Of a stretch of DNA of 64,000 nucleotides, positions 24,686-33,578 are shown piece by piece. The stretch is from Actinomyces oricola (GTDB lineage: Bacteria > Actinomycetota > Actinomycetes > Actinomycetales > Actinomycetaceae). Both the position numbers and the translations under genes were made by a program. The stretch is taken from positions 1 to 64,000 of the forward strand of contig NZ_RYFV01000006.1 of NCBI RefSeq assembly GCF_004104015.1, written 5' to 3'. Within the stretch, counting starts at the first letter, position 1. Each line of letters starts with the position of its first letter. The notes under the pieces were generated by a model, which worked only from the letters and a program-made list of their open reading frames with translations, made no database searches and was not told the DNA's origin.

Positions 24686-24845
24686 AGGACCTCCTCGCAG
24701 TCTTGCTTGCCGGCGCTCACGCGCGCCTGTCGGTCAACCGGCGACGAGTCGGCGCCGTGACCGAGTGAATCGAGTTAATTCGCAGTGGCCGGGCTGGCGA
24801 CAGACCACGCTGGCCACACATGTGACCGGGCGATTCTAGCGGGTC

Positions 24846-25088
24846 TCAGGTCCCTGATGCTCCCCGCTCCTCGTGTCCCCAGTCACCAAGGCTGGCGGCG
24901 AGGTACTGGTCCACCGCCCGCGCGGGGACCCTGAAGGAGCGCCCGACCTGCATTGCCGGGAGGTCACCGGAGTGAACCATGCGATACACGGTCATTTTGG
25001 ATACGCGCAACATAGCGGCCACCTCGGCCACTGTCAGGAAGGAGGGGGCGCTCGACGCGCCGGTCGGAGTAGGGGTGCCCGGTGCCAT
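24846..25088 (-). CDS. bldC: BldC-family excisionase-type DNA-binding protein
   Basis: 80 residues from ATG 25088, chosen because the longer frame upstream has no family similarity. After about 14 variable residues comes a MerR/excisionase-type winged HTH (FLTVAEVAAMLRVSKMTVYR, then MVHSGDLPAMQVGRSFRVP and ARAVDQYLAASL). In Streptomyces, BldC is a developmental regulator that binds head-to-tail on direct repeats. In non-sporulating actinobacteria the role is less clear. A TATATT -10 candidate lies at 25172-25177. Neighbouring bS22 is the same as in other actinobacteria and supports orthology. Confidence 0.8.
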   Translation of the reverse strand: MAPGTPTPTGASSAPSFLTVAEVAAMLRVSKMTVYRMVHSGDLPAMQVGRSFRVPARAVDQYLAASLGDWGHEERGASGT

Positions 25089-25367
25089 GGGTGATGAGGT
25101 CCCGTCGTCGTCATGGGTACGGCTCGCCTGCTGCCAGGCACGACCGGTCCGCTCAGGGAGCGGACAGGCCCAATATATCCCCTGCCACACCAAACGCACA
25201 GGCCCTTCGTGACCCACCTGTCACAGAGGTTGCTTCGCGCGCATTTCTCGGCGATTCGCGCCGCAGTTCCTCGGCGATTCGCGCCGCCGGCGTCCTGGGC
25301 ACGCACAACGACCGCCGCCGGGCGCCGCGAAGCCCACCATCGAGCAAGATCGAGCAAGAATGTCTCT
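25089..25367. promoter_or_regulatory. Divergent spacer between bldC and trkH with 18-bp repeats
   Basis: It contains the bldC -10 candidate at 25172-25177 and a direct repeat CTCGGCGATTCGCGCCGC at 25247-25264 and 25270-25287 (23-bp period). A second short repeat CGAGCAAGA lies at about 25341 and 25351, just before the chosen trkH start. Confidence 0.5.
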
Positions 25368-26918
25368 GTGCCTTCCTCCCAGCGCCCCGCACCTGCCCGC
25401 CCCAGCGGCCGGGCGCGGCGCCGGTACGCGCTTCCACCCCTGGAAGCGGTGCGCACCGTATTGACGGTATTGCGGGCGCGCCGCTCCGAGCGAGCCGCCC
25501 GATCGCACAATCGACAGCAGTCCCCTCCCCCAATCGCTGAGCCTACCGGGCTGCGCGGGGCGCTCGCGCACTGGGGGGTGCGCACCAAGCTGGAACGAGC
25601 CGCCCGCTTCAGCCCCGCGCGCCTGGCCGTGGTGATCTTCGCCGGCATTATTGCGGTGGTCACCTTCCTGCTGAGCCTGCCCATGTCCACCGCCGACGGC
25701 GAGCCGACCCCCCTGGTGGACGCCCTGTTCACCGCTACCGCAGCGGTATGCGTCACCGGGCTGACCACGGTGGACACCGCCACCTACTGGTCGACCTTCG
25801 GCCAGTTCGTCATTATCCTGGGGGCGGCCGTAGGGGGGCTGGGCATTATGACGCTGGCCTCCCTGCTGTCCTTCGCGGTGTCCCGCCACGTCGGCCTCAC
25901 GCAGCGGATGCTGGCGGCCAGCGAGAACCAGTCACGGCTGGGCGACGTCGTCTCCCTCCTACGCGCCGTTATCTTCACCGCCGTGGGCGTCGAGGCGGTC
26001 CTCACCATGGTGCTCCTGCCGCGTTTCCTCACCCTCGGGCTCGATTTCTGGCACGCCCTGTGGTATGGGGTGTTCATGGCGCTGTCGATCTTCAACAACG
26101 CCGGGTTCGTCATCCTCCCCGAGGGGCTGGCGCCCTACGCCAGCGACTGGTGGATGGGCCTGCCCATTGTGCTGGGAACCTTCGTGGGCGCCGTCGGCTT
26201 CCCCGTCATCCTGGACGTCGTGCGCAACCGCTCCAGGCCACGGCTGTGGACCCTGCACACCAAGCTCACCCTGACCACCTACACCTTCCTGACCGTGCTC
26301 TCCTCCCTGACGATCGCCGCCTTCGAGTGGACCAACCCCAACACCTACGGGGCACTGCCCGTGTCGGGGAAGATCCTCACCGCGCTGATTAACGGAGTCA
26401 ACGCCCGCTCCTCGGGCCTATCCACAATCGCGCCAGAACACATGCACGAGGCCACCTGGTTCCTCCAGGACGCCCTCATGTTCGTCGGCGGCGGGTCGGC
26501 CTCGACCGCGGGCGGCATTAAAGTCTCGACCTTCGCCGTGCTGGTTCTGGCAATCCTCGCCGAGGCGCGCGGCGACCAGGACATTGAGGCCTTCGGTCGG
26601 CGCATTACCCTGTCCACTGTGCGGCTGAGCGTGGCGGTGGCCTTCATCGGGGCCACTATTACCGGGGTGGCCACGCTGCTATTACTGGAGATGACCAATC
26701 TGTCCTTGGACCGGATTCTCTTCGAAGTGATCTCGGCTTTCGCCACGGTGGGCCTGTCCACGGGCATTACCCCGATTCTGCCCACAAGCGCCAAATACGT
26801 CATTATCGCCCTCATGTTCGTGGGGCGGGTGGGCACCATGACCGCCGCCTCGGCCCTGGCCATGCGCGAGCGGCGTCGAGTCATCCGCATGCCCGAGGAG
26901 CGCCCGCTGATCGGTTAA
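25368..26918 (+). CDS. trkH: TrkH/KtrB-family potassium transporter membrane subunit
   Basis: 516 residues from GTG 25368. The start is uncertain because the frame is open further upstream and no strong Shine-Dalgarno was found; GTG is chosen by proximity to the conserved part. The superfamily's repeated membrane-pore-membrane units are visible, with pore loops TAAVCVTGLTTVDTATYWS, NNAGFVILPEGL, NARSSGLSTI and FATVGLSTGITP, each carrying the K+-selectivity glycine. Length and the C-terminal LMFVGRVGTMTAASALAMRE match KtrB. It works with the cytosolic gating subunit encoded 200 bp downstream to import K+. Confidence 0.92.
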   Translation: MPSSQRPAPARPSGRARRRYALPPLEAVRTVLTVLRARRSERAARSHNRQQSPPPIAEPTGLRGALAHWGVRTKLERAARFSPARLAVVIFAGIIAVVTFLLSLPMSTADGEPTPLVDALFTATAAVCVTGLTTVDTATYWSTFGQFVIILGAAVGGLGIMTLASLLSFAVSRHVGLTQRMLAASENQSRLGDVVSLLRAVIFTAVGVEAVLTMVLLPRFLTLGLDFWHALWYGVFMALSIFNNAGFVILPEGLAPYASDWWMGLPIVLGTFVGAVGFPVILDVVRNRSRPRLWTLHTKLTLTTYTFLTVLSSLTIAAFEWTNPNTYGALPVSGKILTALINGVNARSSGLSTIAPEHMHEATWFLQDALMFVGGGSASTAGGIKVSTFAVLVLAILAEARGDQDIEAFGRRITLSTVRLSVAVAFIGATITGVATLLLLEMTNLSLDRILFEVISAFATVGLSTGITPILPTSAKYVIIALMFVGRVGTMTAASALAMRERRRVIRMPEERPLIG

Positions 26919-27121
26919 GGCCATGCGCTCCCCCATGGGGCCGGGGCGCTTCTACCTTGCCGGTCTACCTTGCCGGCGGGCGCCCGATGCCCCGGGCCGA
27001 AGGGCAGGCGGCCCGGGGGCGGGGTGGTGGGCGGGGAGCTGGACTACGGTGGTGGTGCCGCAGGGGCGGTGGCGCCAGCCGCTCCCTTGCGGCCCCTCAT
27101 CGCCCACCAGGAGAACCGACC

Positions 27122-27790
27122 ATGGCCGCCCCCATCTCGCGCACCGACTCCACACTCGTCATTGGCCTGGGCCGCTTCGGCTCGGCGGTGGCGGCCACGC
27201 TGGACCGGCTCGGGCGCGAGGTCCTGGCCGTGGAGTCCGACCCGATCATTGTGCGCCAGTGGGCCGGGCGCATTCCCCTGGTCGAGGCCGACGCCACCGA
27301 CATGGAGGCCCTGGAGCAGCTCGGCGCCACCGAGTTCGGCACTGCCGTGGTCGGAGTCGCCACCTCCCTGGAGGCCTCCGTACTGGTCACCGGGAACCTG
27401 GTGGACCTGGAAACCCCGCAGATTTGGGCCAAAGCCGTTTCCCGCGCACACGGGCGCATCCTGCGGCGCATTGGCGCTCACCACGTGGTCTACCCCGAGT
27501 TCGACGCCGGGCAGCGCGCCGCCCACCTGGTCTCGGGCCGCATGCTGGACTACATTGAAATGGAGAAGGGGGGCTTCACCATTGTCAAAATGCGCCCGCC
27601 GGCTGAACTCCATGGCTTCACCATTGGCGAGGCCAGGGTCCGCTCCCGCTACGGGGTCACCATCTTCGGCCTCATGAGCCCGGGAGAGCCCTTCGAATAC
27701 GCCACCTCCGACACGCTCGTCTCCTCCGACGACGTGCTCGTGGTCGGAGGAGACGCCGCTTTGCTGGAGCGCTTCGCCAACCGCGCCTGA
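27122..27790 (+). CDS. trkA: Trk/Ktr potassium uptake regulatory subunit (RCK)
   Basis: 222 residues from ATG 27122 with CAGGAGAA upstream. The RCK_N domain has a Rossmann nucleotide site (TLVIGLGRFGSAVAATLDRL, then the acidic AVESD end of strand 2) that binds NAD(H)/ATP. The C-terminal RCK_C domain is about residues 140-220 (FTIVKMRPPAELHGFTIGEA, ending VLVVGGDAALLERFANR). One RCK_N plus one RCK_C gives the KtrA length. It should form the octameric ring that gates the adjacent TrkH/KtrB. c-di-AMP often binds such RCK_C domains, and a disA gene occurs at 44.8 kb. Confidence 0.92.
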   Translation: MAAPISRTDSTLVIGLGRFGSAVAATLDRLGREVLAVESDPIIVRQWAGRIPLVEADATDMEALEQLGATEFGTAVVGVATSLEASVLVTGNLVDLETPQIWAKAVSRAHGRILRRIGAHHVVYPEFDAGQRAAHLVSGRMLDYIEMEKGGFTIVKMRPPAELHGFTIGEARVRSRYGVTIFGLMSPGEPFEYATSDTLVSSDDVLVVGGDAALLERFANRA

Positions 27791-27795
27791 AGGCG

Positions 27796-27836
27796 CGGCC
27801 CCGGGCGCCGGGCCGGCGGCCCTGCCCCCGGGGCCG
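27796..27836. terminator. Bidirectional terminator between trkA and galM
   Basis: CGGCCCCGGG at 27796-27805 pairs exactly with CCCGGGGCCG at 27827-27836 across a GC-rich loop. The flanking genes converge. Confidence 0.7.
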
Positions 27837-27875
27837 AGCGCCGGTCCGCGCTTGCGCCCTCGCCCGGGGGAGGGC

Positions 27876-28811
27876 TCAGTCGTCCTCGCGCAGGAAGTAG
27901 CTCAGGGCGTGAGACTGGCCGATCTCCAGGGCCACCAGATCCTGGCCGGTGCTGAAGGCGTTCGGCGGGCAGGTCATGGGCTCCACAGCCACGCCCCGCC
28001 GCAGAAGGTGCTCGGCGGTGTAGAGGTGCACCCAGGGGGCGTCGGAGGCCAGCACCACGGCGCCTCCGTGCTCCCCGCCGCTCAGGCGCACCTCCCAGGT
28101 TCCCTCCGGCATGCCCGTGTACGTGTTATCGCTGGTGCTCGCACCCACGAGCCGGCCGGCGCGCCAGTCCCAGTCGCTGCCCTCGACCTCCCGCAGCCCC
28201 AGGGGCGCCAGGTTCTCGTCGGCCTCCAGCACTTGGGGGGCCGGGGCGGTGAGCTCGCACTGGTCCAGGGGGACCGAACGGGTCAGGTACGGGTGGAAGG
28301 CAATCCCGCAGGGGGCGGGGAGGAGGCGCCCGTCCCGGTCGGCGGCTCCCGGCGTGTTGGTGGCGGGCTGGGCAGCGCCCACGCAGGTGGCGGTGGCGGT
28401 GGTCTTCAGGCCGGAGTCGGCGTCCAGGGTGAAGCGCACCGCGAGCTCCAGGCTCCAGGGGTAGCCGTAGGAGGCGGGCAGGTTCAGCCCGAGGGTCAGG
28501 GCGCTGTCCGCCACCTCGGTGACCTGCCAGTCCATCCAGCCGACCATGCCGTGGAGGGCGGCACCGGTCTCGGGCTCGTTGCAGGCCACCTGGTAGGTCT
28601 GCCCGCCATAGGTGTAGGAGGCGCCGGTAATGCGATTGGGCCAGGGCATGAGGGTCTTGCCCTGCCACCCGGCCGGCAGAGTGCTCTCGGCGTCGAAGGG
28701 GACCACCAGGTCGCGGCCGTCGCGGCGCAGGTGGACTAGTGTGGCGCCGCAGGTGGCAATGCGCGCCTGGTAGCGCCCTGCGTGCAGGTCGATGAGCTCT
28801 CCATTGATCAT
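27876..28811 (-). CDS. galM: Aldose 1-epimerase family protein
   Basis: 311 residues that interconvert alpha and beta anomers of aldoses. The family layout is present: an N-terminal Arg-bearing strand (PWPNRITGASYTY), the catalytic-base region ALHGMVGWMDWQV, and the catalytic His in IAFHPYLTRS. A DNTYTG Asp motif and a C-terminal PPNAFSTGQDLVALEIGQS with the conserved Glu follow. This is the branch close to YihR/GalM-like proteins, with broad or unknown sugar preference. GGAGGATAGG lies upstream of ATG 28811. It is the last gene of the minus-strand carbohydrate block, 31 nt after dhaM, so it probably belongs to that operon. Confidence 0.88.
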   Translation of the reverse strand: MINGELIDLHAGRYQARIATCGATLVHLRRDGRDLVVPFDAESTLPAGWQGKTLMPWPNRITGASYTYGGQTYQVACNEPETGAALHGMVGWMDWQVTEVADSALTLGLNLPASYGYPWSLELAVRFTLDADSGLKTTATATCVGAAQPATNTPGAADRDGRLLPAPCGIAFHPYLTRSVPLDQCELTAPAPQVLEADENLAPLGLREVEGSDWDWRAGRLVGASTSDNTYTGMPEGTWEVRLSGGEHGGAVVLASDAPWVHLYTAEHLLRRGVAVEPMTCPPNAFSTGQDLVALEIGQSHALSYFLREDD

Positions 28812-28842
28812 GGTCCTATCCTCCTCCTTCGGGGCCGCGCAG

Positions 28843-29370
28843 TCAGGGCCTTGGAGTCATATGCTCACTTTTGACGGTGGCGGCGGCCAGCGCCTGTGCG
28901 GCGACGGCCTCCAGGTCCGCCCCTATGCCGGCCGAGCAGTAGGCCCCGATCAGGCCCTCGACCAGGGGCGCCGTGCTCAGACGCGTGCGGGCGGCGAGGT
29001 CGTCGTCGAGTAGTTCCAGGGCCACCTGTGCGCTCATGACGGCGCTGCCCAGGTCCATGAGGACCAGAACGCCGCTGCTCCGAGAGCCGATCTCCTCAAT
29101 GGCCGCGGCAATGGCTGTGGCGTCAGTGCCCAGCCCTCCCCCGGGCGCCCCGGCGGCGACGCCTACCGGCGCCCTGATGCCGGCCACCAGGCCACGGGCC
29201 AAAGCGACAGCGGCCTGAGCCAGGGCGGGCGAGTGCGAGACGACGACAATGCCCACGCTCCCCCGGTCACTGCCCGATGCGTCCCCGGCTGCTGTCTGCG
29301 CGGCCGCGTCAGCCCCGGCGCAGGCGGTGCTGGGCTCACGAGCGGCTCCAGCCGCCACGGCGGTGGTCAT
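28843..29370 (-). CDS. dhaM: Dihydroxyacetone kinase phosphotransfer subunit DhaM (EIIA-Man-like)
   Basis: 175 residues. After a 38-residue Ala-rich N-terminal extension comes a mannose-type EIIA domain with the phospho-histidine H46 in GIVVVSHSPALAQAAVAL. GSRSSGVLVLMDLGSAVMSA and LLDDDLAARTRLSTAPLVEG follow. It passes phosphate from the PTS (EI/HPr) to DhaL-bound ADP in the PTS-type Dha kinase. Only the EIIA domain is present, as in Gram-positive DhaM; there is no HPr or EI domain. It starts 1 nt after the dhaK stop. No dhaL lies beside it or elsewhere in the window. Confidence 0.88.
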   Translation of the reverse strand: MTTAVAAGAAREPSTACAGADAAAQTAAGDASGSDRGSVGIVVVSHSPALAQAAVALARGLVAGIRAPVGVAAGAPGGGLGTDATAIAAAIEEIGSRSSGVLVLMDLGSAVMSAQVALELLDDDLAARTRLSTAPLVEGLIGAYCSAGIGADLEAVAAQALAAATVKSEHMTPRP

Positions 29371-29371
29371 G

Positions 29372-30382
29372 TCACATCCCCCAGCGCAGGCCGGGGGTGG
29401 ACACCGGGGCGTCCCACAGGTGGAGCATTTCGGCGTCAGCGCGCACCAGGGTCAGGGAGCAGCCGGCCATGTCCAGGCTGGTGATGTGGTTGCCCACCAG
29501 GCTGCGCGCCAGGCGCACCCCGGAGGCCTCCAGCAGGCGGGCGACTTCGCCATGCATGAGGTAGAGCTCGAGCAGGGGGCTGGCACCCATGCCGTTGAGC
29601 ATGGCTATGACGCCCTGGTCGGCCCCTTCGGCGTCGGGCAACTCGGCCACGACCGGCTCGACCAGGCGCTGGGCCATCTCACGGGCGGAGGCGAGTTTTT
29701 CCCGTCGGCGGCCGGGCTCGCCGTGAATGCCAATGCCAATCTCCACCTCGTCCTCGGGCAGGTCGAAGGAGGGCCGGCCCCGGGCCGGTACGGTGCAGGA
29801 GGTCAGGGCGACGCCCATGGAGCGGCCGGCGGCATTGACGCGGGCCGCGATTTCAGCGACTTCGGCCAGGGCCCGCCCTTCCTCGGCGGCCGCGCCGGCG
29901 ATCTTCTCAACGATGACGCTCACTCCCACCCCGCGCCGTCCGGCCGTGTAGAGGGAGTCCTCGACGGCGACGTCGTCGTTGGTGACCACGGTGGCCACCT
30001 GGGTACCGCCGGAGGCGAGGACCATTTCCGCGGCAATCTCGAAGTTCATGACGTCGCCGGTGTAGTTCTTGACAATGTGGAGGACCCCGGCGCCGGTGTC
30101 TACAGCGGAGGTGGCGGCGACGACCTGGTCGGGGACCGGCGAGGTGAAGATCTCCCCGGCGCAGGCGGCGTCGAGCATGCCGTGGCCGACGTAGCCGGCG
30201 TGAAGGGGCTCGTGCCCACTGCCGCCGCCCGAGACAATGGCGACTTTGCCGGGGCCCTTGGGGCGGGCGCGGTAGACGACGCGCTGGTCCAGGTCCACGC
30301 GCAGGCTCCGGGGGTGGGCGGCCGCCATGCCCGCCAGGGCGTCCGCAACAATGGTGTCAGCGGAGTTCATGAGTTTCTTCAT
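29372..30382 (-). CDS. dhaK: Dihydroxyacetone kinase substrate-binding subunit DhaK
   Basis: 336 residues, full DhaK length. [20 protein letters not shown] (52-71) and the region around [10 protein letters not shown] shape the substrate site. H220 in GIGIHGEPG is the residue that forms a covalent hemiaminal with dihydroxyacetone. Normally DhaK binds DHA and the separate DhaL subunit transfers phosphate. Here the next gene is dhaM at 1 nt, with dhaL missing and no DhaL domain fused. Either DhaL is elsewhere in the genome or the system is incomplete or rewired. Dihydroxyacetone or a related short ketose such as erythrulose is the likely ligand. Confidence 0.9.
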   Translation of the reverse strand: MKKLMNSADTIVADALAGMAAAHPRSLRVDLDQRVVYRARPKGPGKVAIVSGGGSGHEPLHAGYVGHGMLDAACAGEIFTSPVPDQVVAATSAVDTGAGVLHIVKNYTGDVMNFEIAAEMVLASGGTQVATVVTNDDVAVEDSLYTAGRRGVGVSVIVEKIAGAAAEEGRALAEVAEIAARVNAAGRSMGVALTSCTVPARGRPSFDLPEDEVEIGIGIHGEPGRRREKLASAREMAQRLVEPVVAELPDAEGADQGVIAMLNGMGASPLLELYLMHGEVARLLEASGVRLARSLVGNHITSLDMAGCSLTLVRADAEMLHLWDAPVSTPGLRWGM

Positions 30383-30514
30383 ACCGCGACGCTACCGCGT
30401 CAACGTGTCCTACGTCACCCCTTTTGGCCTGCGCCCCTCCCGGGCGGCACTCCAGTGCGAGCTCGTGGCCGACCAGTTCACCCGCCCCGGGGGCGGGGCG
30501 CCCGCGGCGGGGAT

Positions 30515-31177
30515 TCAGCGGTAACCGTCCCACAGGGGGGAGGGGAACAGGAGCGGTTCAAAGCGGGCCCACTCCTCCTCCAAGCTAACGGCGGGCTGAC
30601 GGAAGTAGCGAACTTGAATGCCGTCCATGACCTCCAGGGCCATGCCCACCCTCTGACGGATGCTCTCAAAACCGCCCTGTTCCTTGATTTCGGGGGGCAG
30701 GCGCCAGGTGAACTGCATGTAGAGGCCCCAGATCTCGTCGGGGCGGTTGATGAAATGCGCGTGAGCGGGGTGAGCGGGGTCCACCGCCTCGGCCCCCAGG
30801 AGCATGTGCAGGCGCATGAGCTCAGGGCGCTGCACGTTAAGGTGGACGAGGTAGCGGAAGTAGGCGGGCAGGCTAATGCCCTCGGGGTGGGTGGCCGCAG
30901 GGTCCCCGGAGTCGATGAAGTCCTGAGGAGTGCCCCGACGGTCGTAGCGCTCGTCAAGCAGCAGGGTCAACAGGCCCGGTTTGTTGTCAATGTAGTGCAG
31001 CAGTCCGGCCTGGGAGATGCCCACCCCATCGGCGACCTCCTGTAAGGACAATCCGTTGTAGCCGTGTTGGGCCATCAGCGTGGTGGCCACCTCCACAATC
31101 TGCTCACGACGCTGGGCGGCGGTCAGGCGCGTACGGCGTTTGGGCGAGGTCGGCCGGGGGCCGGTTGTGGAGGGCAT
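30515..31177 (-). CDS. TetR-family transcriptional regulator
   Basis: 220 residues from ATG 31177; the longer upstream frame overlaps the SorC gene and is not supported. Residues 15-70 hold the TetR HTH (RREQIVEVATTLMAQHGYNG, then QEVADGVGISQAGLLHYIDN). The C-terminal ligand domain is rich in aromatic residues (AYFRYLVHLNVQRPELMRLH) and ends in EEEWARFEPLLFP. It lies 132 nt upstream of dhaK on the same strand, so it may be co-transcribed with or control dhaKM-galM. The ligand is unknown. A strong terminator precedes it, separating it from the SorC gene. Confidence 0.88.
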   Translation of the reverse strand: MPSTTGPRPTSPKRRTRLTAAQRREQIVEVATTLMAQHGYNGLSLQEVADGVGISQAGLLHYIDNKPGLLTLLLDERYDRRGTPQDFIDSGDPAATHPEGISLPAYFRYLVHLNVQRPELMRLHMLLGAEAVDPAHPAHAHFINRPDEIWGLYMQFTWRLPPEIKEQGGFESIRQRVGMALEVMDGIQVRYFRQPAVSLEEEWARFEPLLFPSPLWDGYR

Positions 31178-31261
31178 GGTCCCACCATACGGCTCACAGT
31201 CCGCGCATTCGGGCTCAAGCGCGGGGCCGACGGCGTAGCGCATACCGCGTCGTCGGCCCCT

Positions 31262-31290
31262 GCCCGCCCGGTGGTGCCCACCGGGCGGGC
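31262..31290. terminator. Strong hairpin between the SorC and TetR genes
   Basis: Perfect 13-bp stem, GCCCGCCCGGTGG against its exact complement, with a 3-nt TGC loop. It follows the SorC stop by about 80 nt in the transcript direction. No T-run. Confidence 0.8.
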
Positions 31291-31370
31291 CCGGCGCCTG
31301 CCGTGCGCCGACCGGTCGCGCACAACCCGCATGATCCCGGGGTTTGTGCGCGGCGCAGCCGGCCGGTGAC

Positions 31371-32327
31371 TCAGTCGGCCAGCAGGGCCCGGGCGGTGGT
31401 GACGTCGGTAATGAGGACCGTGAGCCAGCCGCCCCGCAGAGCCGCCCGAATGGCCGCATGCTTGCGCGCCCCGCCGGCGGCGGCCACGGTGCGCGGGATG
31501 GCGTGCAACTCGGAGGCGTCGGCCCCCACCACGCGGCGGTCGAAACCGGAGTCCACGTGCTCGCCATCGGCGTCGAAGAAGCGCAGGCAGACGTCACCCA
31601 CCGCCCCGGCCCGTCGCAGCTCCTCACGGTCCACCTCCGAGGAGATGTTCCCCGACTCGCGCAGGAGCTCAGAGGGCTCCAGGCTGCCGATTCCCACCAA
31701 TGCGGTCGTGACGTCCGGTAGGAGGCCGGCCACACGGGCCACGGAGGGGTCGTTGCGCAGTTCGACGGCGGCCGACTCCGTCCCCAGGACCGCCGGGGAG
31801 GGGAAGAACACCGGGGAGGCGCCAGTGGCCCGGGCCAGCAGGTCGATCAACCGCGTCGCCTTGACCTGCACGGTCGGGTTGCCTATGCCGCCGAAGAGCT
31901 GGACCACGGTGGTGGCGACCTGGGTGCGGAAGGGCTGAAGGCGCTCGACGGCGGCGAGCCAGGTCGCACTCCAGGAGGACAGGCCAATAACCTCCCCGCC
32001 GGTGAGGGTCGTCTCCAGGTAGGTTGCGGCAGCCGTGGCCAACGCCGTCTGAACCGCGACCTCGTCTACCCCGGCGTCCACGACGACGCACTCCTCGACG
32101 TGGTGGCGCTTCTCGATCTCCTCCTCCAGGGAGGTGAAAGCGCCGGGGGGCAGGGTCACAACGGTGCGGACGATCCCCTCATCCGCGGCGCGCTTGAGGA
32201 GGCGGGAGACGCGAGGCTGGGAGACGTGCAGCTCGGAGGCGATCTGGGCCTGCTTCATGCCGTGCTCGTGGTACATGCGGGCGATGCGCGCCATGAGGCG
32301 TGTCTGAGAATCGTCGGCGAGAACCAT
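31371..32327 (-). CDS. SorC/DeoR-type sugar-binding transcriptional regulator
   Basis: 318 residues from ATG 32327 (11 residues shorter than the longest frame, with AGGAGACCCC upstream). The N-terminal HTH (MKQAQIASELHVSQPRVSRL, then LKRAADEGIV) is followed by a sugar-phosphate-binding domain with the family's GLSSWSATWLAAVERL, QLFGGIGNPTVQVKA, ALVGIGSLEPSEL and DVCLRFFDADGEHV blocks. SorC proteins sense phosphorylated sugars from the pathway they regulate. It sits directly after the two-subunit transketolase genes and probably controls that operon. A 285-nt spacer with imperfect repeats lies between. Confidence 0.9.
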   Translation of the reverse strand: MVLADDSQTRLMARIARMYHEHGMKQAQIASELHVSQPRVSRLLKRAADEGIVRTVVTLPPGAFTSLEEEIEKRHHVEECVVVDAGVDEVAVQTALATAAATYLETTLTGGEVIGLSSWSATWLAAVERLQPFRTQVATTVVQLFGGIGNPTVQVKATRLIDLLARATGASPVFFPSPAVLGTESAAVELRNDPSVARVAGLLPDVTTALVGIGSLEPSELLRESGNISSEVDREELRRAGAVGDVCLRFFDADGEHVDSGFDRRVVGADASELHAIPRTVAAAGGARKHAAIRAALRGGWLTVLITDVTTARALLAD

Positions 32328-32505
32328 CGGGGGTCTCCTGGGGCAGGGGTGCTCACGCATGAGGCGCGAATAGACGATTCAAACCTACCCCGCCTGGGCC
32401 GCGCCCCGTGGACTCCAGCGCAATACCGGCCGAGCCGAAGCCCTTTCCCCGCCCTTTTCCCGGACTCCCCTGGACCCCGGGAGCGGCGCGAGGCGGCGGG
32501 CGCCG

Positions 32506-32594
32506 CCGGATCCCACAAGCCCCGGGGCGCCGCTGATGCGGCCCGCCGCGGGCGCAGCCTGTCGCTCCGGATCCCACAGGCCCCGGAGCGCCGC
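32506..32594. repeat. Imperfect 28-bp direct repeats upstream of the SorC gene
   Basis: CCGGATCCCACAAGCCCCGG plus GGCGCCGC occurs at 32506-32533, and again at 32567-32594 with two mismatches, 61 bp apart. The copies lie between the transketolase stop and the SorC start. They could be operators or a degenerate duplication. Confidence 0.65.
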
Positions 32595-32612
32595 CCACCG
32601 CGACGCCCCGGC

Positions 32613-33578
32613 TCAGCCCCGCTTCAGAAGATCGCGCGCGGCGGCGGCAATGCCGCCGGCACTTATGCCGAAGCGGTCCATGAGCCATTCCTCGGAGCCG
32701 GTGGGGGCGAAGACGTCGGGAACGCCGATCCGGGTTACCGGCACCGGATGGCCGGCGCTGACGAGCTCGGCCACGGCCCCGCCCAGGCCCCCGGCGGCCA
32801 TGCCCTCCTCGGCGACGACAATGCGGCCGGTCTGGCGGGCTGCGTCCATAACCGCCTGCTCATCCAGGGGCTTGACGCTGGCCATGGATAGCACCCGGAC
32901 ACTCACGCCCTGACCCTCCAGGGCCGCGGCCGCCGCCAGGGCCCGGTGCAGCGCGGTGCCGTTGGAGACAATGGTCAGGTCCTGGCCCTGGCGCAAAACG
33001 GTGGCCTTGCCGGGAGTGAAGGAGTAGTCCGGGGCGTGGACGGCGGGGACCTTCATTCGGGAGATGCGAATGTAGGTGGGGCCGTCGTGCTCGGCAATGG
33101 CCCAGCGCACGGCGGCGGCGGTCTGGACCGGGTCGGCCGGAACAATGACGGTCATGCCGGGGATGACGCGCATCCAGGCGACGTCCTCGGCACTGTGGTG
33201 GGTGCTTCCGAGTTGGCCGTAGGCCAGGCCCGGGCTCTGGGCGGCCAGGACCATATGCCGGTAGGAGTAGGCGGCATCAATCTTGACCTGCTCCATGGCG
33301 CGCGCCGAGAGGAAGGATCCGGCGCACGAGACCACCGGAATCCGCCCTCCCCCCTCCAGGCCGGCGGCCACACCCACCTGGTTCTGCTCGGCAATGCCGA
33401 CATTAATGAGGCGCTCGGGGAAGCGCGCGGCGAAGGCGCCGAGCTTGGCCGACCCCACCGAGTCGTTGACGACGGCAACGACCCGCTCGTCAGTAGCGGC
33501 GATCTGCTCCACGGTGGTGGCGAAGGCGTCGCGGCAGTCGTACAGGGCGGTCGTCTCAGTGGTCTCAGTGGTGCTCAC
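32613..33578 (-). CDS. Transketolase, C-terminal subunit (two-subunit type)
   Basis: 321 residues from GTG 33578, overlapping the upstream subunit by 4 nt (GTGA). It contains the pyrimidine-binding domain with the catalytic Glu in RLINVGIAEQNQVGVAAGL and the substrate-side histidine in LGSTHHSAEDVAWMR. The C-terminal domain (TIVSNGTALHRALAAAAALE) follows. Together with the N-terminal subunit it makes one thiamine-diphosphate enzyme. Split transketolases occur in specialised sugar pathways. In the described D-apiose pathway such a pair cleaves apulose 4-phosphate, transferring a two-carbon unit to glyceraldehyde 3-phosphate. The kinase and isomerase upstream support a dedicated catabolic role; a general transketolase exists at 39.8 kb. 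Confidence 0.85.
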   Translation of the reverse strand: MSTTETTETTALYDCRDAFATTVEQIAATDERVVAVVNDSVGSAKLGAFAARFPERLINVGIAEQNQVGVAAGLEGGGRIPVVSCAGSFLSARAMEQVKIDAAYSYRHMVLAAQSPGLAYGQLGSTHHSAEDVAWMRVIPGMTVIVPADPVQTAAAVRWAIAEHDGPTYIRISRMKVPAVHAPDYSFTPGKATVLRQGQDLTIVSNGTALHRALAAAAALEGQGVSVRVLSMASVKPLDEQAVMDAARQTGRIVVAEEGMAAGGLGGAVAELVSAGHPVPVTRIGVPDVFAPTGSEEWLMDRFGISAGGIAAAARDLLKRG

